From Acidimicrobiia bacterium (GTDB lineage Bacteria; Actinomycetota; Acidimicrobiia; IMCC26256; PALSA-610), in assembly GCA_027494135.1 (NCBI GenBank), contig JAOSJK010000001.1, positions 1,219,378 to 1,283,377 on the forward strand: DNA of 64,000 nucleotides. Reading direction: 5' to 3'. The notes below the pieces were generated by a model. That model ran no database searches. It had not been told where the DNA came from and saw nothing but the letters and a program-made list of their open reading frames with translations. The position numbers and the translations under genes are program-made. This document shows positions 8,642 to 18,378 of the stretch, one piece after another; position 1 is the first letter of the stretch, and each line of letters opens with the position of its first letter.

Positions 8642-8795
8642 GCTGCCGAAACCCTACCCGTAGGCCTGTGGACCGAAGTGGCTCGGGATCCGACCGCGAG
8701 CGGCGTGACCCGGTTACGCGCATGGGCCGATCGGACCATGCCGCACGGGCTTGGCCGCCGGACGGCGGCACCGGGTCGGGGAGTGCCGGTGCCGG

Positions 8796-10250
8796 TCATC
8801 CCTGGAGCAGGCGGCTGAGGACGTCGCGTGCCATCGGCGCGGCGACCCTTCCACCGGTGGCGTCGTCACCCAGCTCGCCACCGTGCTCGACGAGCACCGC
8901 GATCGCGTAGACAGGGTCGTCGGCGGGAGCGAAGCCGATGAACCAGGCGTGGTTGGCGCCCACGGGTGCCTGAGCGGTACCCGTCTTGCCGGCGACGGGG
9001 ATCCCTGGGATCGCCGCGCTGCGGCCCGTGCCGTTGTCGACGACGTCGCGCATCAGCGTGGTCAGCTGGCCGGCGGCCGCCACCGACATCGCGCGGCGCC
9101 ACTCCTCGGGTTCGATCCGCTCGGTCACCACGCCGTCGGCGTCGCGGATCTCCGCGGCGACGTGCGGGACCATCATCATGCCGTCGTTCGCGACGGAGGC
9201 CGCGACGAGCGCCATCTCCAGGGGAGTGACCGCGACGGGTCCCTGGCCGATTGCCGCCTGGGCGAAGGAGGGCTTGTCCAGATCGAAGGCGCCGCGCACG
9301 GGCCCGATGCTCTCGACCACTGTGGGGTTCACGTCGGCATCGGGCGGAGAGGTGTTGATGCCGAACCGCTCGACGCCCTCGGCGAATCGCTCACCGAGAT
9401 CGAGGCCGATCTGCGCGAACGTCGTGTTGCAGGAGTCGCGGAAGCTCTCTGCGAGCGTCCCACCGCAGGCCTTGCCTCCGAAGTTCTGGATCGGCCGCGT
9501 CGTCTGCGGGGGGACGATCTCGCTCAGCACCGGGTACTCGGTGTCGGGCGTGGTGACGTTGTTGTCGAGTGCGACGGCGGTGGTTATGACCTTGAAGGTG
9601 GAGCCGGCCGGGTACCTCTCGCGCCATGCTCGTGCGAGCTCGGGGTTGCCGGGGTGCGCTTCTAGGATCTTGCGCACCGCCTGAACCTCTTCGACGTCGT
9701 GGCTCGCCAGGGCGTTCGGGTCGTAGGTGGGCTCGGAGTACATGGCGACGACCGCGCCGCTCCGTACGTCGAGGACGACGATCGACCCGGCCTGCCCCCG
9801 CAGCGCGTCGCGCGCCGCCTCCTGGGCGGCGAGGCTCAGCGTGAGCACCACGGTGCCCTCGGGGTCGTAGCCGCGGATCACCTGGTCGATGCTGCGCAGG
9901 CTGATGGCGATGTCGCGACCCACGAGCTCGTCGTTGTACGCCGCCTCGACTCCGGTGTTGCCGTAGACGATCGACTGGTAGCCCGCTACGTGGGCGAAGA
10001 GGGAGTCGAGGGGGTACGTGCGTTGCTGTTTGAGCTCGTCGCCGGTGTCGAGCGAGCGTGCGACGATCTCGCCGTCGGCGGTGAGGATCGGGCCGCGCGG
10101 GCGCGCGATGTCGCGGATGAAGATGCGGATGTTCGACGGATCCTCGGCGAGGCTCTCGGCGCGCCAGACCTGCAGGTACGTGAGCTGACCGACGAGCGCG
10201 ACGAAGAGCACGATCATGCCGGCACCGACGCGGCGGATCCCGGAGTTCAT
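8796..10250 (-). CDS. pbpA: Penicillin-binding protein (class B transpeptidase)
   Basis: A 484-residue class B transpeptidase that cross-links peptidoglycan beside its RodA partner. It has an N-terminal membrane anchor (about residues 8-28) and the three penicillin-binding motifs: STFK with nucleophile Ser217 and Lys220, SCN with Ser273, and KTGT with Lys422. The start is ATG at 10250; its ATGA overlaps the rodA stop, so the two are translationally coupled. The length fits mycobacterial PbpA. Confidence 0.95.
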   Translation of the reverse strand: MNSGIRRVGAGMIVLFVALVGQLTYLQVWRAESLAEDPSNIRIFIRDIARPRGPILTADGEIVARSLDTGDELKQQRTYPLDSLFAHVAGYQSIVYGNTGVEAAYNDELVGRDIAISLRSIDQVIRGYDPEGTVVLTLSLAAQEAARDALRGQAGSIVVLDVRSGAVVAMYSEPTYDPNALASHDVEEVQAVRKILEAHPGNPELARAWRERYPAGSTFKVITTAVALDNNVTTPDTEYPVLSEIVPPQTTRPIQNFGGKACGGTLAESFRDSCNTTFAQIGLDLGERFAEGVERFGINTSPPDADVNPTVVESIGPVRGAFDLDKPSFAQAAIGQGPVAVTPLEMALVAASVANDGMMMVPHVAAEIRDADGVVTERIEPEEWRRAMSVAAAGQLTTLMRDVVDNGTGRSAAIPGIPVAGKTGTAQAPVGANHAWFIGFAPADDPVYAIAVLVEHGGELGDDATGGRVAAPMARDVLSRLLQG

Positions 10251-11558
10251 CGGCGAGCCGGCCTCACCGGATCCGAGACGGTCTCGTCGGAGACGCGGAG
10301 CAGTAGCGCAAGGATCGCGAAGTTCGCTACCAGTGACGACCCGCCGTACGAGACCCAGGGCAGTGTGATCCCGGTGAGCGGGATGAGGCGGGTGACGCCA
10401 CCGACGATGACGAAGGTCTGGAGGCCGAGGATCGTCGTGAGCCCGGCGGCGAAGAGCTTCGGGAAGGGGCGTGGCGACTGCACGGCGATGCGGTAGCCGC
10501 TGCCGACGAGCAGGAGGAAGCAGAGCAGAACGCCGACGGACCCGATCAGTCCGAGCTCCTCTCCGATGGCCGAGAAGACGAAGTCGGTGGCTGCGGCGGG
10601 GATCTTGTCGGGGTTCCCGAGGCCGAGGCCGGTCCCGGCGAGACCGCCGGTGCCGAAGGCGAACCACGACTGGATGACCTGGTAGCCGCTGTCCTGGGCG
10701 TCGGACCACGGGTCGAGCCACGTGTCGATCCGGACCTGCACGTGGCCGAACGACTGGGCGGCGATGGCGGCGCCGACGGCGAAGAGCACGAGCGCGCCGA
10801 GGAGGTAGGCCGACCGACCGGTCGCCATGTAGAGCATCGAGGCGAAGACACCGAAGAAGAGCAGCGACGACCCGAGGTCCTTCTCCAGCACCATGACGAC
10901 GATCGACGCGCCCCACGCGAGCATGAGGGGGCCGAGGTGGCGGAGTGCCGGTAGGTGCATGCGGCCCAGGCGGACGCTCCCTGCGGTGAGGAGCTCGCGC
11001 TTGTCTACGAGGTAACCGGCGAAGAAGGCGACGAGCAGCACCTTGGCCGCCTCGCCGGGTTGGAAGTTGAGCGGCCCGAGGCTCGCCCACAGTCGCGCGC
11101 CGTTGATGGTGCGGCCGATGCCCGGCACGAGCGGCAGCAGCAGGAAGCCGACCCCGACGAGGAGCAGGGTATAGCGGTAGCGCTCGATGGTCCGTGTGCG
11201 CCGCACGATGAGAAGCGTCGCGATGAAGGCGCCCACCCCCACCGCCGTCCAGACCGCCTGGATGCGTGCGAGATCTTCGTCGAGGCGGGCGATCGTCACG
11301 AATCCGATCCCGTTCAGGAGCGCCGCTATCGGGAGCAGTGTGCCGTCGGCGTTGGGGGCGAGGCGGCGCATCGCGATGTGCGCGCAGACGTAGAGCCCGA
11401 AGACGCTTCCCAGGAACGCGAGGAGGTCGGGCGGCAGGTCGGGGGCCGTCGGAGAGCGTCACGAGGACGTACCCGCCGACGGTGACGATGACGGCGAGGA
11501 GACCCAGGACCAGCTCGGAGCCACGGCGGTGCCGGGCGAGGGTCGTCGTGGCCGTCAC
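10247..11558 (-). CDS. rodA: RodA/FtsW-type peptidoglycan polymerase (one frameshift)
   Basis: A SEDS-family polymerase that extends glycan strands, with about ten membrane helices. The start is GTG at 11558, overlapping the pstP stop (GTGA). The first part reads to VTLSDG, then a run of five G on the plus strand at 11441-11445 shifts the frame; with four the protein continues PDLPPDLLAFLGSVFGLYVCAHIAM and on to its end, about 436 residues. The break lies between helices 1 and 2. Its neighbours in the operon are intact, so a sequencing error is far more likely than gene loss. Confidence 0.9.
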
Positions 11559-12832
11559 GGGCCGCCGGTGATCGTGGCGGGTGAGGTGCGCGCGGTGCCG
11601 CCCGCCGTCGTCGTGGTCGTCTTCTTGGGTGGCCGCGTGGTCGTGGTCGTGCGCCGCGGTGGTCGAGTGGTCGTCGTCGTGCTGGTCGTGCTCGTAGCGG
11701 CGGTCGCGCGCTCTTCGAGGGTTGCGAGGTAGCTCTCGGCGCGGTCGCGGCTTCCCTCGGCGACGCCGTCGGCGACGGCGGCCTGGTCGGCAGGGTCGAG
11801 ATCGCGGAGGTCGATGTCGCTGATCGTCTCTACGGTCGGGTCCCAGATGAGCAGCCCTCCGGGCACACCGCGGTAGAGGGCGACGCGGTCGCCGGAGAGC
11901 CCCACGTAGTAGGTGCGTCGCGCGTACCAGGCGACGGTGGTGAACGCGAGCCCCACGAAGAGGATCAGGGGGAGCACCAGCAGCAGGAAGCTGCGGAGCC
12001 TCCGCCGGGTGACCGTGATGGTCGGCGCCGAGGTCGGAGGGCCGATGTCGGGCTCCGAGACGGGCAGCGGGGTGGTCGGAGGAGACGTCTCGGCGAGCGC
12101 CTCCGGGTCGGGCGCCTCGGCGCCGTCGACCTCGAGGAAGTCGATGACAACGGCGGTGACGTTGTCTTCGCCGCCTGCGTCGCACGCGGCGTCGATGAGG
12201 AGCTCGGCGGCGCGCGCGGGGTCGGTCTCGTTGCGGGAGATGCGTTCGATGTCGCGCTCGCGCACCATCGTCGTGAGCCCGTCGGAGCAGAGGAGGATGC
12301 GGTCGCCGGCGTGCAACGCGACGCTCACGATGTCGACCTCGACGTCTGGCTCCAGGCCGAGCGCCCGTGTTATGTAGTTCCTCTGCGGGTGGGAGTCGGC
12401 CTGCTCCGAGGTGAGACGCCCCTCGCGCACGAGCTCCTCGACGAGGCTGTGGTCCTCGGTGAGACGCTCGATTGCTCCGTCGCGCAGGCGGTAGGCGCGG
12501 GAGTCGCCGACGTGCGCGAGCAGCGCGGTACTGCCGCCGATCGTCGTGAGAGCGGTGAGCGTGGTCCCCATTCCGCGCAGCGCCTCGTCGGTCGCCGCGA
12601 GGTCGTAGACCGCGCTGTTGGCCGACTGCGCCGCCTCGTGCAGCGCCGTACCGGACGCGACGCCGGCGCGCAGCGCCTCGAGGGCCGTGCTGCTCGCCAC
12701 CTCGCCGCCGCGGTGACCGCCCACGCCGTCGGCGACGGCGAAGAGAGAGCGCTCGTCGTCGAGGAGGTAGGAGTCCTCGTTGTGGTCACGGACGCGGCCG
12801 GCGTCGGTCGCGGCGCCGGCGGCGAGCCTCAT
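11555..12832 (-). CDS. pstP: PP2C-type serine/threonine protein phosphatase, membrane-anchored
   Basis: A 425-residue phosphatase that reverses phosphorylation by the PknB kinase. The catalytic domain (about 1-235) shows the metal-binding motifs DHNEDS, DGVGGHRGG, CSDGLT and EDNVTAVV. A linker leads to one membrane helix (about 280-300) and an outer domain that ends in Thr-rich runs broken by RPP. Start ATG at 12832 overlaps the fhaB stop; its own stop overlaps the rodA start. Such end-to-end overlap implies one transcript. Confidence 0.95.
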   Translation of the reverse strand: MRLAAGAATDAGRVRDHNEDSYLLDDERSLFAVADGVGGHRGGEVASSTALEALRAGVASGTALHEAAQSANSAVYDLAATDEALRGMGTTLTALTTIGGSTALLAHVGDSRAYRLRDGAIERLTEDHSLVEELVREGRLTSEQADSHPQRNYITRALGLEPDVEVDIVSVALHAGDRILLCSDGLTTMVRERDIERISRNETDPARAAELLIDAACDAGGEDNVTAVVIDFLEVDGAEAPDPEALAETSPPTTPLPVSEPDIGPPTSAPTITVTRRRLRSFLLLVLPLILFVGLAFTTVAWYARRTYYVGLSGDRVALYRGVPGGLLIWDPTVETISDIDLRDLDPADQAAVADGVAEGSRDRAESYLATLEERATAATSTTSTTTTTRPPRRTTTTTRPPKKTTTTTAGGTARTSPATITGGP

Positions 12833-13302
12833 CGTGAGACCTCGAAGACGGTGGAGCCGGCCTGGATGCGGTCGCCCTTCCGGAGCCTGTGGGGTTCGCC
12901 GATCTGGGTGCCGTTCACGTAGGTGCCGTTGGTGGAGCCGAGGTCTTCGACCCAGGCGTTGCCGTCGCGCTCGAAGACGCGCGCGTGCACGCTGGAAGCG
13001 TAGGTGTCGTCGGTCAGCGGAATGCCGCACCCGCCCGCCCGCCCGAGCGTCAGCTCCCCGTCTACGTAGTAGACGTCTCCGCCCTCGCCCTCGGCAGCGT
13101 CGGCGGTGAGGCGCCAACCCTTGCGGCGTGCCCCGCGTGGGGGCTTCGTCGGAGTCGCTGTGGAGTCGCGGCGTCCGGGGGTGGGCGCGACGAGCGGCGC
13201 GGCGCGCAGCTCCGACGCGACTACCCAGACGACGCGCCCGACGAAGAGATACAGGAGGGCCATCAGGCAGAACTTGAGGATGGTGAGCACACCTTCGGAC
13301 AC
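12829..13302 (-). CDS. fhaB: FHA-domain membrane protein FhaB (FipA-like)
   Basis: A 157-residue protein with an N-terminal membrane helix (about 8-30), a basic linker and a C-terminal forkhead-associated domain that binds phosphothreonine. Domain motifs visible are LTLGRAGGC, SSVHARVF and DLGSTNGTYVNG. In mycobacteria the counterpart FipA links FtsZ and FtsQ at the septum when phosphorylated. It overlaps pstP by four bases and follows fhaA by 12 bases. Confidence 0.9.
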   Translation of the reverse strand: MSEGVLTILKFCLMALLYLFVGRVVWVVASELRAAPLVAPTPGRRDSTATPTKPPRGARRKGWRLTADAAEGEGGDVYYVDGELTLGRAGGCGIPLTDDTYASSVHARVFERDGNAWVEDLGSTNGTYVNGTQIGEPHRLRKGDRIQAGSTVFEVSR

Positions 13303-13314
13303 TGCGCGGCGCCC

Positions 13315-13965
13315 CTAGGTCTCCTCGAAGCGGATGGTGGTGTTGCCGACGGCGATCTCGTCACCGTCGACGAGAGGATGGTCGCTTACCACCGCCCCGT
13401 TCAGCACGGTTCCGTTCGTCGAGCCGAGATCCACGATTCGGTACTCGCCGCGGCCGGCCCGGACCTCGGCGTGGTGGCGGGAGACCTGTGAGTCGGAGAG
13501 GGCGACGGCGCAGTCGGGTGCCCTGCCGATGCGGGCGGCGTCGTCTCCGAGCGGGATCCGCTTTCCGTCGGGCAGCACCAGCTCGGCGGTCGGACCGCCG
13601 CCCTCGACGATTTCGGCGCGGACCTTGAAGTCGCCCTTGCGCCGCCGGGGGTCTTCGACGAGGTCGACCGCGACCGCACCGACGAAGTGGTAGCCCTCGT
13701 CGCGGGCGTGCTCGCGCACGGCGTCGGCCAGCTCGCCGGCGAGGGTGTCGCCGAAGGTGTCGAAGCGCTCGAGGTCGTCGCCGGAGAGCATCACGGTGAA
13801 GTGGTTGGGCGCGACCGTCCCCTTGACCCCGAGGGTGCGGCCCGCCTCCACCTCCCGCATGAGTCGCCTCCCGATCTCCACGGGCTGAAGGCCGCTGCGG
13901 AATGCCTTGGCGAAGGCGCCTTCCACGAGGCGCTCGAGCCGGCGCTCGAACCGCTGCAGTCCCAT
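13315..13965 (-). CDS. fhaA: DUF3662 and FHA domain protein FhaA
   Basis: A 216-residue soluble protein. The first part (about 1-115, starting MGLQRFERRLERLVEGAF) is the DUF3662 domain; the C-terminal part is an FHA domain with RIGRAPDC, SRHHAEV and DLGSTNGT. Mycobacterial FhaA binds phosphorylated MviN and PknB and restrains peptidoglycan synthesis. This copy is much shorter than the mycobacterial protein because the disordered middle is nearly absent. It is the first gene of the kinase/phosphatase operon. Confidence 0.9.
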   Translation of the reverse strand: MGLQRFERRLERLVEGAFAKAFRSGLQPVEIGRRLMREVEAGRTLGVKGTVAPNHFTVMLSGDDLERFDTFGDTLAGELADAVREHARDEGYHFVGAVAVDLVEDPRRRKGDFKVRAEIVEGGGPTAELVLPDGKRIPLGDDAARIGRAPDCAVALSDSQVSRHHAEVRAGRGEYRIVDLGSTNGTVLNGAVVSDHPLVDGDEIAVGNTTIRFEET

Positions 13966-14127
13966 CGCAGGCGATGCTACCCGTGCCCTACGACGCTCCC
14001 ACGTTCGTCCGTCCGGAGCCCTTCGCGGGCTCGCCGGAGCATGTCTGCAACCGGCGTCCGTACCGTGGCGTGCCCCGCCTCACCCTGGGGGAGGCGGGAG
14101 AAGGCACTGGTAACCTGACGCCTCCAC

Positions 14128-14210
<83 letters not shown>

Positions 14211-14309
14211 CGACTTGGTGGAGCGGTACCCACCGACGAGCGTTCACGATGGCGGCCGTCGAGGCAGCAGCGGATTGCCGCTGACGACACGCACGGGGAT
14301 GCTGAGGTC

Positions 14310-16992
14310 GTGCGAGACGGGCGGTCATCGGAGAGCGGCGAGCAGTCCCAGGCTCCGGGGGCGCATCAGGATGCCGTGCCCGGCTCGAAGCTCCGCGCTC
14401 CCCGGCAGGGCGCCTCGATCGTCGAGCCACCCGCAGCGACTCTCGTCGCCCGAGAGGTCGATGAGCACCCTCTGACGCTCGTCGTGGCTCCGGCCGGCTC
14501 CGGGAAGACGACGGCGGTCGCGTGGTGGGCGGGTGCGACCGAGCGCTGGCTGCCCCGCTGGTTGCGTCTCGACCCCGAGGACGACGGGGCATCGGCGCTG
14601 GCGGCGTCGCTGTTCCATGTGCTGCGGGCCGGCGATCCGGCAGGAGCTCCGCGTCTGGAGCATGTGCTGGCAGCGCACCCCCCGGCCGGCGTGAGGCAGC
14701 TTGCGACGGCGTTGGTGAACGACCTAGCCGATCAGCCGGGAGTGGCGCTGATCCTCGACGACCTCCATTCGCTGCGGAGCGACGATGCGGTAGAGCTGCT
14801 CGACGCAGTGCTCGATCATCTCCCAACCGGCGTTCGGATCGTCGCCACCAGCCGTACCGAGCCCCGGCTGTCGCTGGCACGGCGCCGGGTCCGGGGCGAG
14901 CTGGGCGAGCTGCGGATCGACGACCTCAGGCTCGACAGCGCGACCGTGCGCGAGATGCTCGATCGCGCCGGGGTCGGTTCCAGGGCCTCCGCCGACCGGA
15001 TCGTGGAGCTCTCGGGAGGATGGGCGGCCGCTGTGCGTCTCGCCGTCATGCGGTCGGCCGACGATCCCCATGGTGGCGGTCCGGCTCGCAGGTTCACCGG
15101 GCAGGGAGGTGACCGCGAGATTCACGAGTTCTTCGCGCAGGAGGTTGTCGCCGACCTGCCGACCGACCTCCGCGCGTTCCTCCTGGACACGTCGGTGCTG
15201 TCCGACCTGACTCCGTATTCCTGTGCGGTGGTGACCGGCCGCGACGATGCTCTGCGCCTGCTCGACGAGGTGCTCCGTCGCGATCTCTTCGTGACGCTCT
15301 TCGACGGCAGTGAGCCGATGGTCCGCTATCACGACCTGTTCCGAGGCTTCCTGCGCGAGCGTCTCGAGCTGGAACGGACGCCGGCGGAGCGGCGGGAGCT
15401 CCACCGGCGCGCCGCGTCCTGCTCCGCACCGGGTGACGCGATCGGCCATCTGCTGGAGGCCGGCGAGGCCGACGATGCGGCCGCCCTGGTCTGCGACGCT
15501 GGGCGGGCGCATCTGGCAGGCGTCGGCCCCCGAGTCCCTACAGCCTGGCTGGAGAAGCTCCCGGGAGCGGTGATCGACGGCCACCCCTGGCTGGCGCTGC
15601 TCTCGGCACTGGAGCACCTGGCGCACGCGCGCATGCCCCAGGCGCGGGCCGAGCTCGAGCCGCTACGGGCCACGTTCCGCCACGACGGAGACGACCAGGG
15701 CGCCATCCATTCGGGGCTCTTCCTCTTGGAGGCATTCCTCGCGACAGGCGACGTCGAAGGTGCCGACCGGTTGCTGGGCGAGCTCCTGTCCGAGAATCTG
15801 GAACCGCCGGAACGCATGACCGCGCTGGTCTCGCGACTCTGGTTCGACTTCTTCGCGATGGACTGGCCGGGGATCAGCGCAGGGCTCACCGAGGCTTTCG
15901 AGCTGGCGGCGACCTCAGGGAGCGAAGACGTCTCCGGGCGGCTTGCCCTCGGGTTCGGTACGGAGCTCCTGTTCTCCGATCACGGCCCCGAGTGGCTGGT
16001 GCAGCGCTGTGGCGAGCTGACCGCACGGCGCGACGACCTCACGAATCCGGCTCGGGCCGCGCTCGACGTGGTCAAGGCGGCAGGCTCGCTGCTGGCCGGA
16101 CGGATGGGCGACACCCGCGACGCCCTTGCGTCGGCGGCTGCGGTCTCGCGTGAGCTGGGGGCATCGGTTGGAGCGACGTCGTAGTCGATCGCCTGGAGCT
16201 CGCGGTCGCGCTGACCACGGGAGACCACCCGCGAGTCGTGCACATCGCGGAGCGGGCCGCCGCTCTGCTCGCCGACTCGTCGCTGCACCACCAGGAGCGG
16301 GCGATGTACGCATACGCGTTGGCGCGCTCCGCCCTGACGCGCGGCAACGCCGACGATCTCCCGCGGATTCGCGACCGCTTCCTCGCTCACGTAGACGAGT
16401 CGGACCGACCGGATGCCGCCGTCACACGCATGGTCATCGATGCTCTGATCGCGATCGCGGCGGACGATCTCGGGGGAGCCCGCTCCCTGCTCGAGCCGGC
16501 CGTCGAGCTCCAACGCGGGGTGAGATTCTGCGTGATGACCGGCCAGCCGATGCTGGAGTTCGCCGGCGTCGCGCTCCTCGCGGGTGACGAGCCCATGGCG
16601 CTCGACCTGGCCCGCGAAGCCCTCGACCCCTTCGCCGCGATCGACGCACCGGGACTCCTGTCGCAGGAGGGGAAGGAGCACATGGTCGCCTTCTTGAGCG
16701 CTGCCGAGATGCCGGTATCCACCGCGGACTGATCGCGGCGGCCGCCGCAGGGGCTGCCGGCGAGCGATCTGTCAGTCCGCTGCGCGTGCCCTGGACGGGC
16801 CAGACCATGACCGCCCGTGAGGTCGAGGTCCTGCAGCGAGTGGTCGCAGGCGACAGCAACAGCGAGGCGGGACGTGCGCTCTTCATAGGCGAGCGGACGG
16901 TCAAGACGCACATGACCTCCATCCTGCGAAAGCTCGAGGTCACGTCGCGAACGCAGGCCGTAGCCCGGGCCCGCGACCTCGGCATCTCCTAG
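14310..16992 (+). CDS. MalT-type large LuxR-family transcription activator (two frameshifts)
   Basis: About 890 residues in three pieces. The N-terminal ATPase has Walker A APAGSGKTT and Walker B LILDDLH; helical repeats follow; the C-terminal LuxR helix-turn-helix (16801-16992) has MTAREVEVLQRV and IGERTVKTHMTSILRKL. Frame 1 stops at 16184 because a run of five G at 16157-16161 appears to lack one; the second shift lies near 16700-16730 and also lacks one base. Large ATP-dependent LuxR regulators bind a small inducer and activate nearby promoters. The GTG at 14310 is an estimate; GTG 14376 is the alternative, just before the KLRAPR motif that usually opens these proteins. The target is unknown. 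Confidence 0.85.
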
Positions 16993-17115
16993 GCCCCCGG
17001 AGCCGGCTCCGTCCCGCCCTCCCCGCCAGGGCGGCACGCACCGCCACCTAAGACCTTCCGCTGCGGTCGATCCGACCAAGGTACGAGGAACGGGTCGGCC
17101 GTTCGGGGTCTCATG

Positions 17116-17141
17116 TGTCTCGTACCCGTTTCCACGAGACA
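17116..17141. promoter_or_regulatory. Inverted repeat just upstream of the cupredoxin gene
   Basis: TGTCTCGT and ACGAGACA face each other across ten bases, ending at the ATG of 17141. This makes 17159 the better start for the gene, and the repeat a possible operator or leader hairpin. Confidence 0.35.
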
Positions 17142-17158
17142 TGCACAGGGAGGCTCCA

Positions 17159-18370
17159 GTGGCAGGCACCACCGTCGACGAGCGCACGAGGGCGTCGCGC
17201 TCGGGGGATAGGGACGGCGCGATCGAGCCGTCGGGCGACAGGGCATGGACGACGACCACCGTCATCGGCCTGGTGTCGCTCGCCGTCCTCGCAGTGGTCA
17301 CTCAGATCGTCAACGAGGTACTGGTCCCCCCGCTCGTGATCTTCGCCGTGGTGCTCCCGAGCCTGGCGGCACTCGTGGCCGTGCGCGGTGGCCGAGGCCT
17401 GCTGCGCGCAGCGGCGGTCCTGCCGGTGGTGCTCCTGGCGGCCACCGCCCCCTTCGCCGTCGAGGACCTCGCACACCCCGAGTCGTTCCCCGGGTTCGCG
17501 ACCACCGCGGTGCTGCTCATAGTCGGTGTCGTGACGATCATCGCGGGTGTGGTCGCATCCCGCGACCGCAGCACACGCGGTGCGGGCACCCTCGTTCTGG
17601 CGGCGGCGATGATCTGCAGCGCAGCGCTCGTCGCTGCGGGGGTCGCCTCCATCTCGACGGAGAGCGACACGCGCGACGAGAGCGACGCGGTGGTCAAGGC
17701 ATCCGACGGTCGATTCCCCGAGACCGTCGCGGTGGCCGCCGGGGGAGCGCTCTTCCTCGACAACGACGACGCCTACCGGCACACGTTCGTGGTCGAGGAC
17801 GAGGGGTTCAGGGTGGAGATGCCGGCACTGAGAGGCCGTCGTGCAGCCGTGACGCTCGAACCCGGTTCCTACAGCTTCTTCTGCGACGTCCCAGGGCACG
17901 ACATGGAAGGGACCCTCGTGGTCAGCGAGGCCGACTCCGCAACGTCCCAGACACCAAGCACCGAGGAGGCAGTCATGAACCGCAATTCAGTCAACCCCTG
18001 GCCGTGGTCGGTCGAGATGGGGTTCAACCAGGGAGAGCTGGTCACGGGCCAGCACCGGACGCTGCACCTATCCGGACAGTCGGCGATGGGTGCCGGCGGC
18101 GCGCCGATGCACGCCGGAGACATGGCCGCACAGATCGAGCTCTCGGTCGACAACATCGAGGCCGTCCTCGCCGAGGCGGGAATGGACCTCTCCAACCTGG
18201 TGAAGCTGAACATCTACACGACCGATGTGGACCTGCTCATGGAGAGCTATGGCGTGCTCGCTGCGCGGCTCGGAGCGCTCGGTACCGCACCCCCTGGGAG
18301 CCTCCTGGGCGTGAGCCGGCTCGCGTTCCCGGAGCTCATGGTCGAGCTCGAGGCGACCGCCGCCGACTGA
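17159..18370 (+). CDS. Membrane cupredoxin read in frame into a RidA-family domain
   Basis: GTG at 17159 is chosen because AGGGAGG lies 5 bases upstream. Residues up to about 165 carry four membrane helices. A plastocyanin-like domain follows with copper ligands His in YRHTF and Cys, His and Met in FFCDVPGHDM. From ATG 17975 the same frame encodes a complete 131-residue RidA/YjgF-type enamine deaminase. The RidA part has its own perfect ribosome site, so two genes joined by a lost base are as likely as a real fusion: an ATGA overlap exists in the next frame at 17975. No known family pairs a periplasmic copper domain with cytoplasmic RidA. Confidence 0.75.
   Translation: MAGTTVDERTRASRSGDRDGAIEPSGDRAWTTTTVIGLVSLAVLAVVTQIVNEVLVPPLVIFAVVLPSLAALVAVRGGRGLLRAAAVLPVVLLAATAPFAVEDLAHPESFPGFATTAVLLIVGVVTIIAGVVASRDRSTRGAGTLVLAAAMICSAALVAAGVASISTESDTRDESDAVVKASDGRFPETVAVAAGGALFLDNDDAYRHTFVVEDEGFRVEMPALRGRRAAVTLEPGSYSFFCDVPGHDMEGTLVVSEADSATSQTPSTEEAVMNRNSVNPWPWSVEMGFNQGELVTGQHRTLHLSGQSAMGAGGAPMHAGDMAAQIELSVDNIEAVLAEAGMDLSNLVKLNIYTTDVDLLMESYGVLAARLGALGTAPPGSLLGVSRLAFPELMVELEATAAD
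17963..17977 (+). promoter_or_regulatory. Internal ribosome site and start for the RidA part
   Basis: GAGGAGG at 17963-17969 lies 5 bases before ATG 17975, an ideal spacing, in the middle of the long open frame. This is the strongest evidence that RidA is translated on its own. Confidence 0.7.
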
Positions 18371-18378
18371 GCCTTCGT

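Noticed and set aside
8796-12185. 1129-codon minus-strand frame covering pbpA plus upstream
   Set aside because: Only the part after 10250 is PbpA; the rest is a shadow of rodA and pstP.
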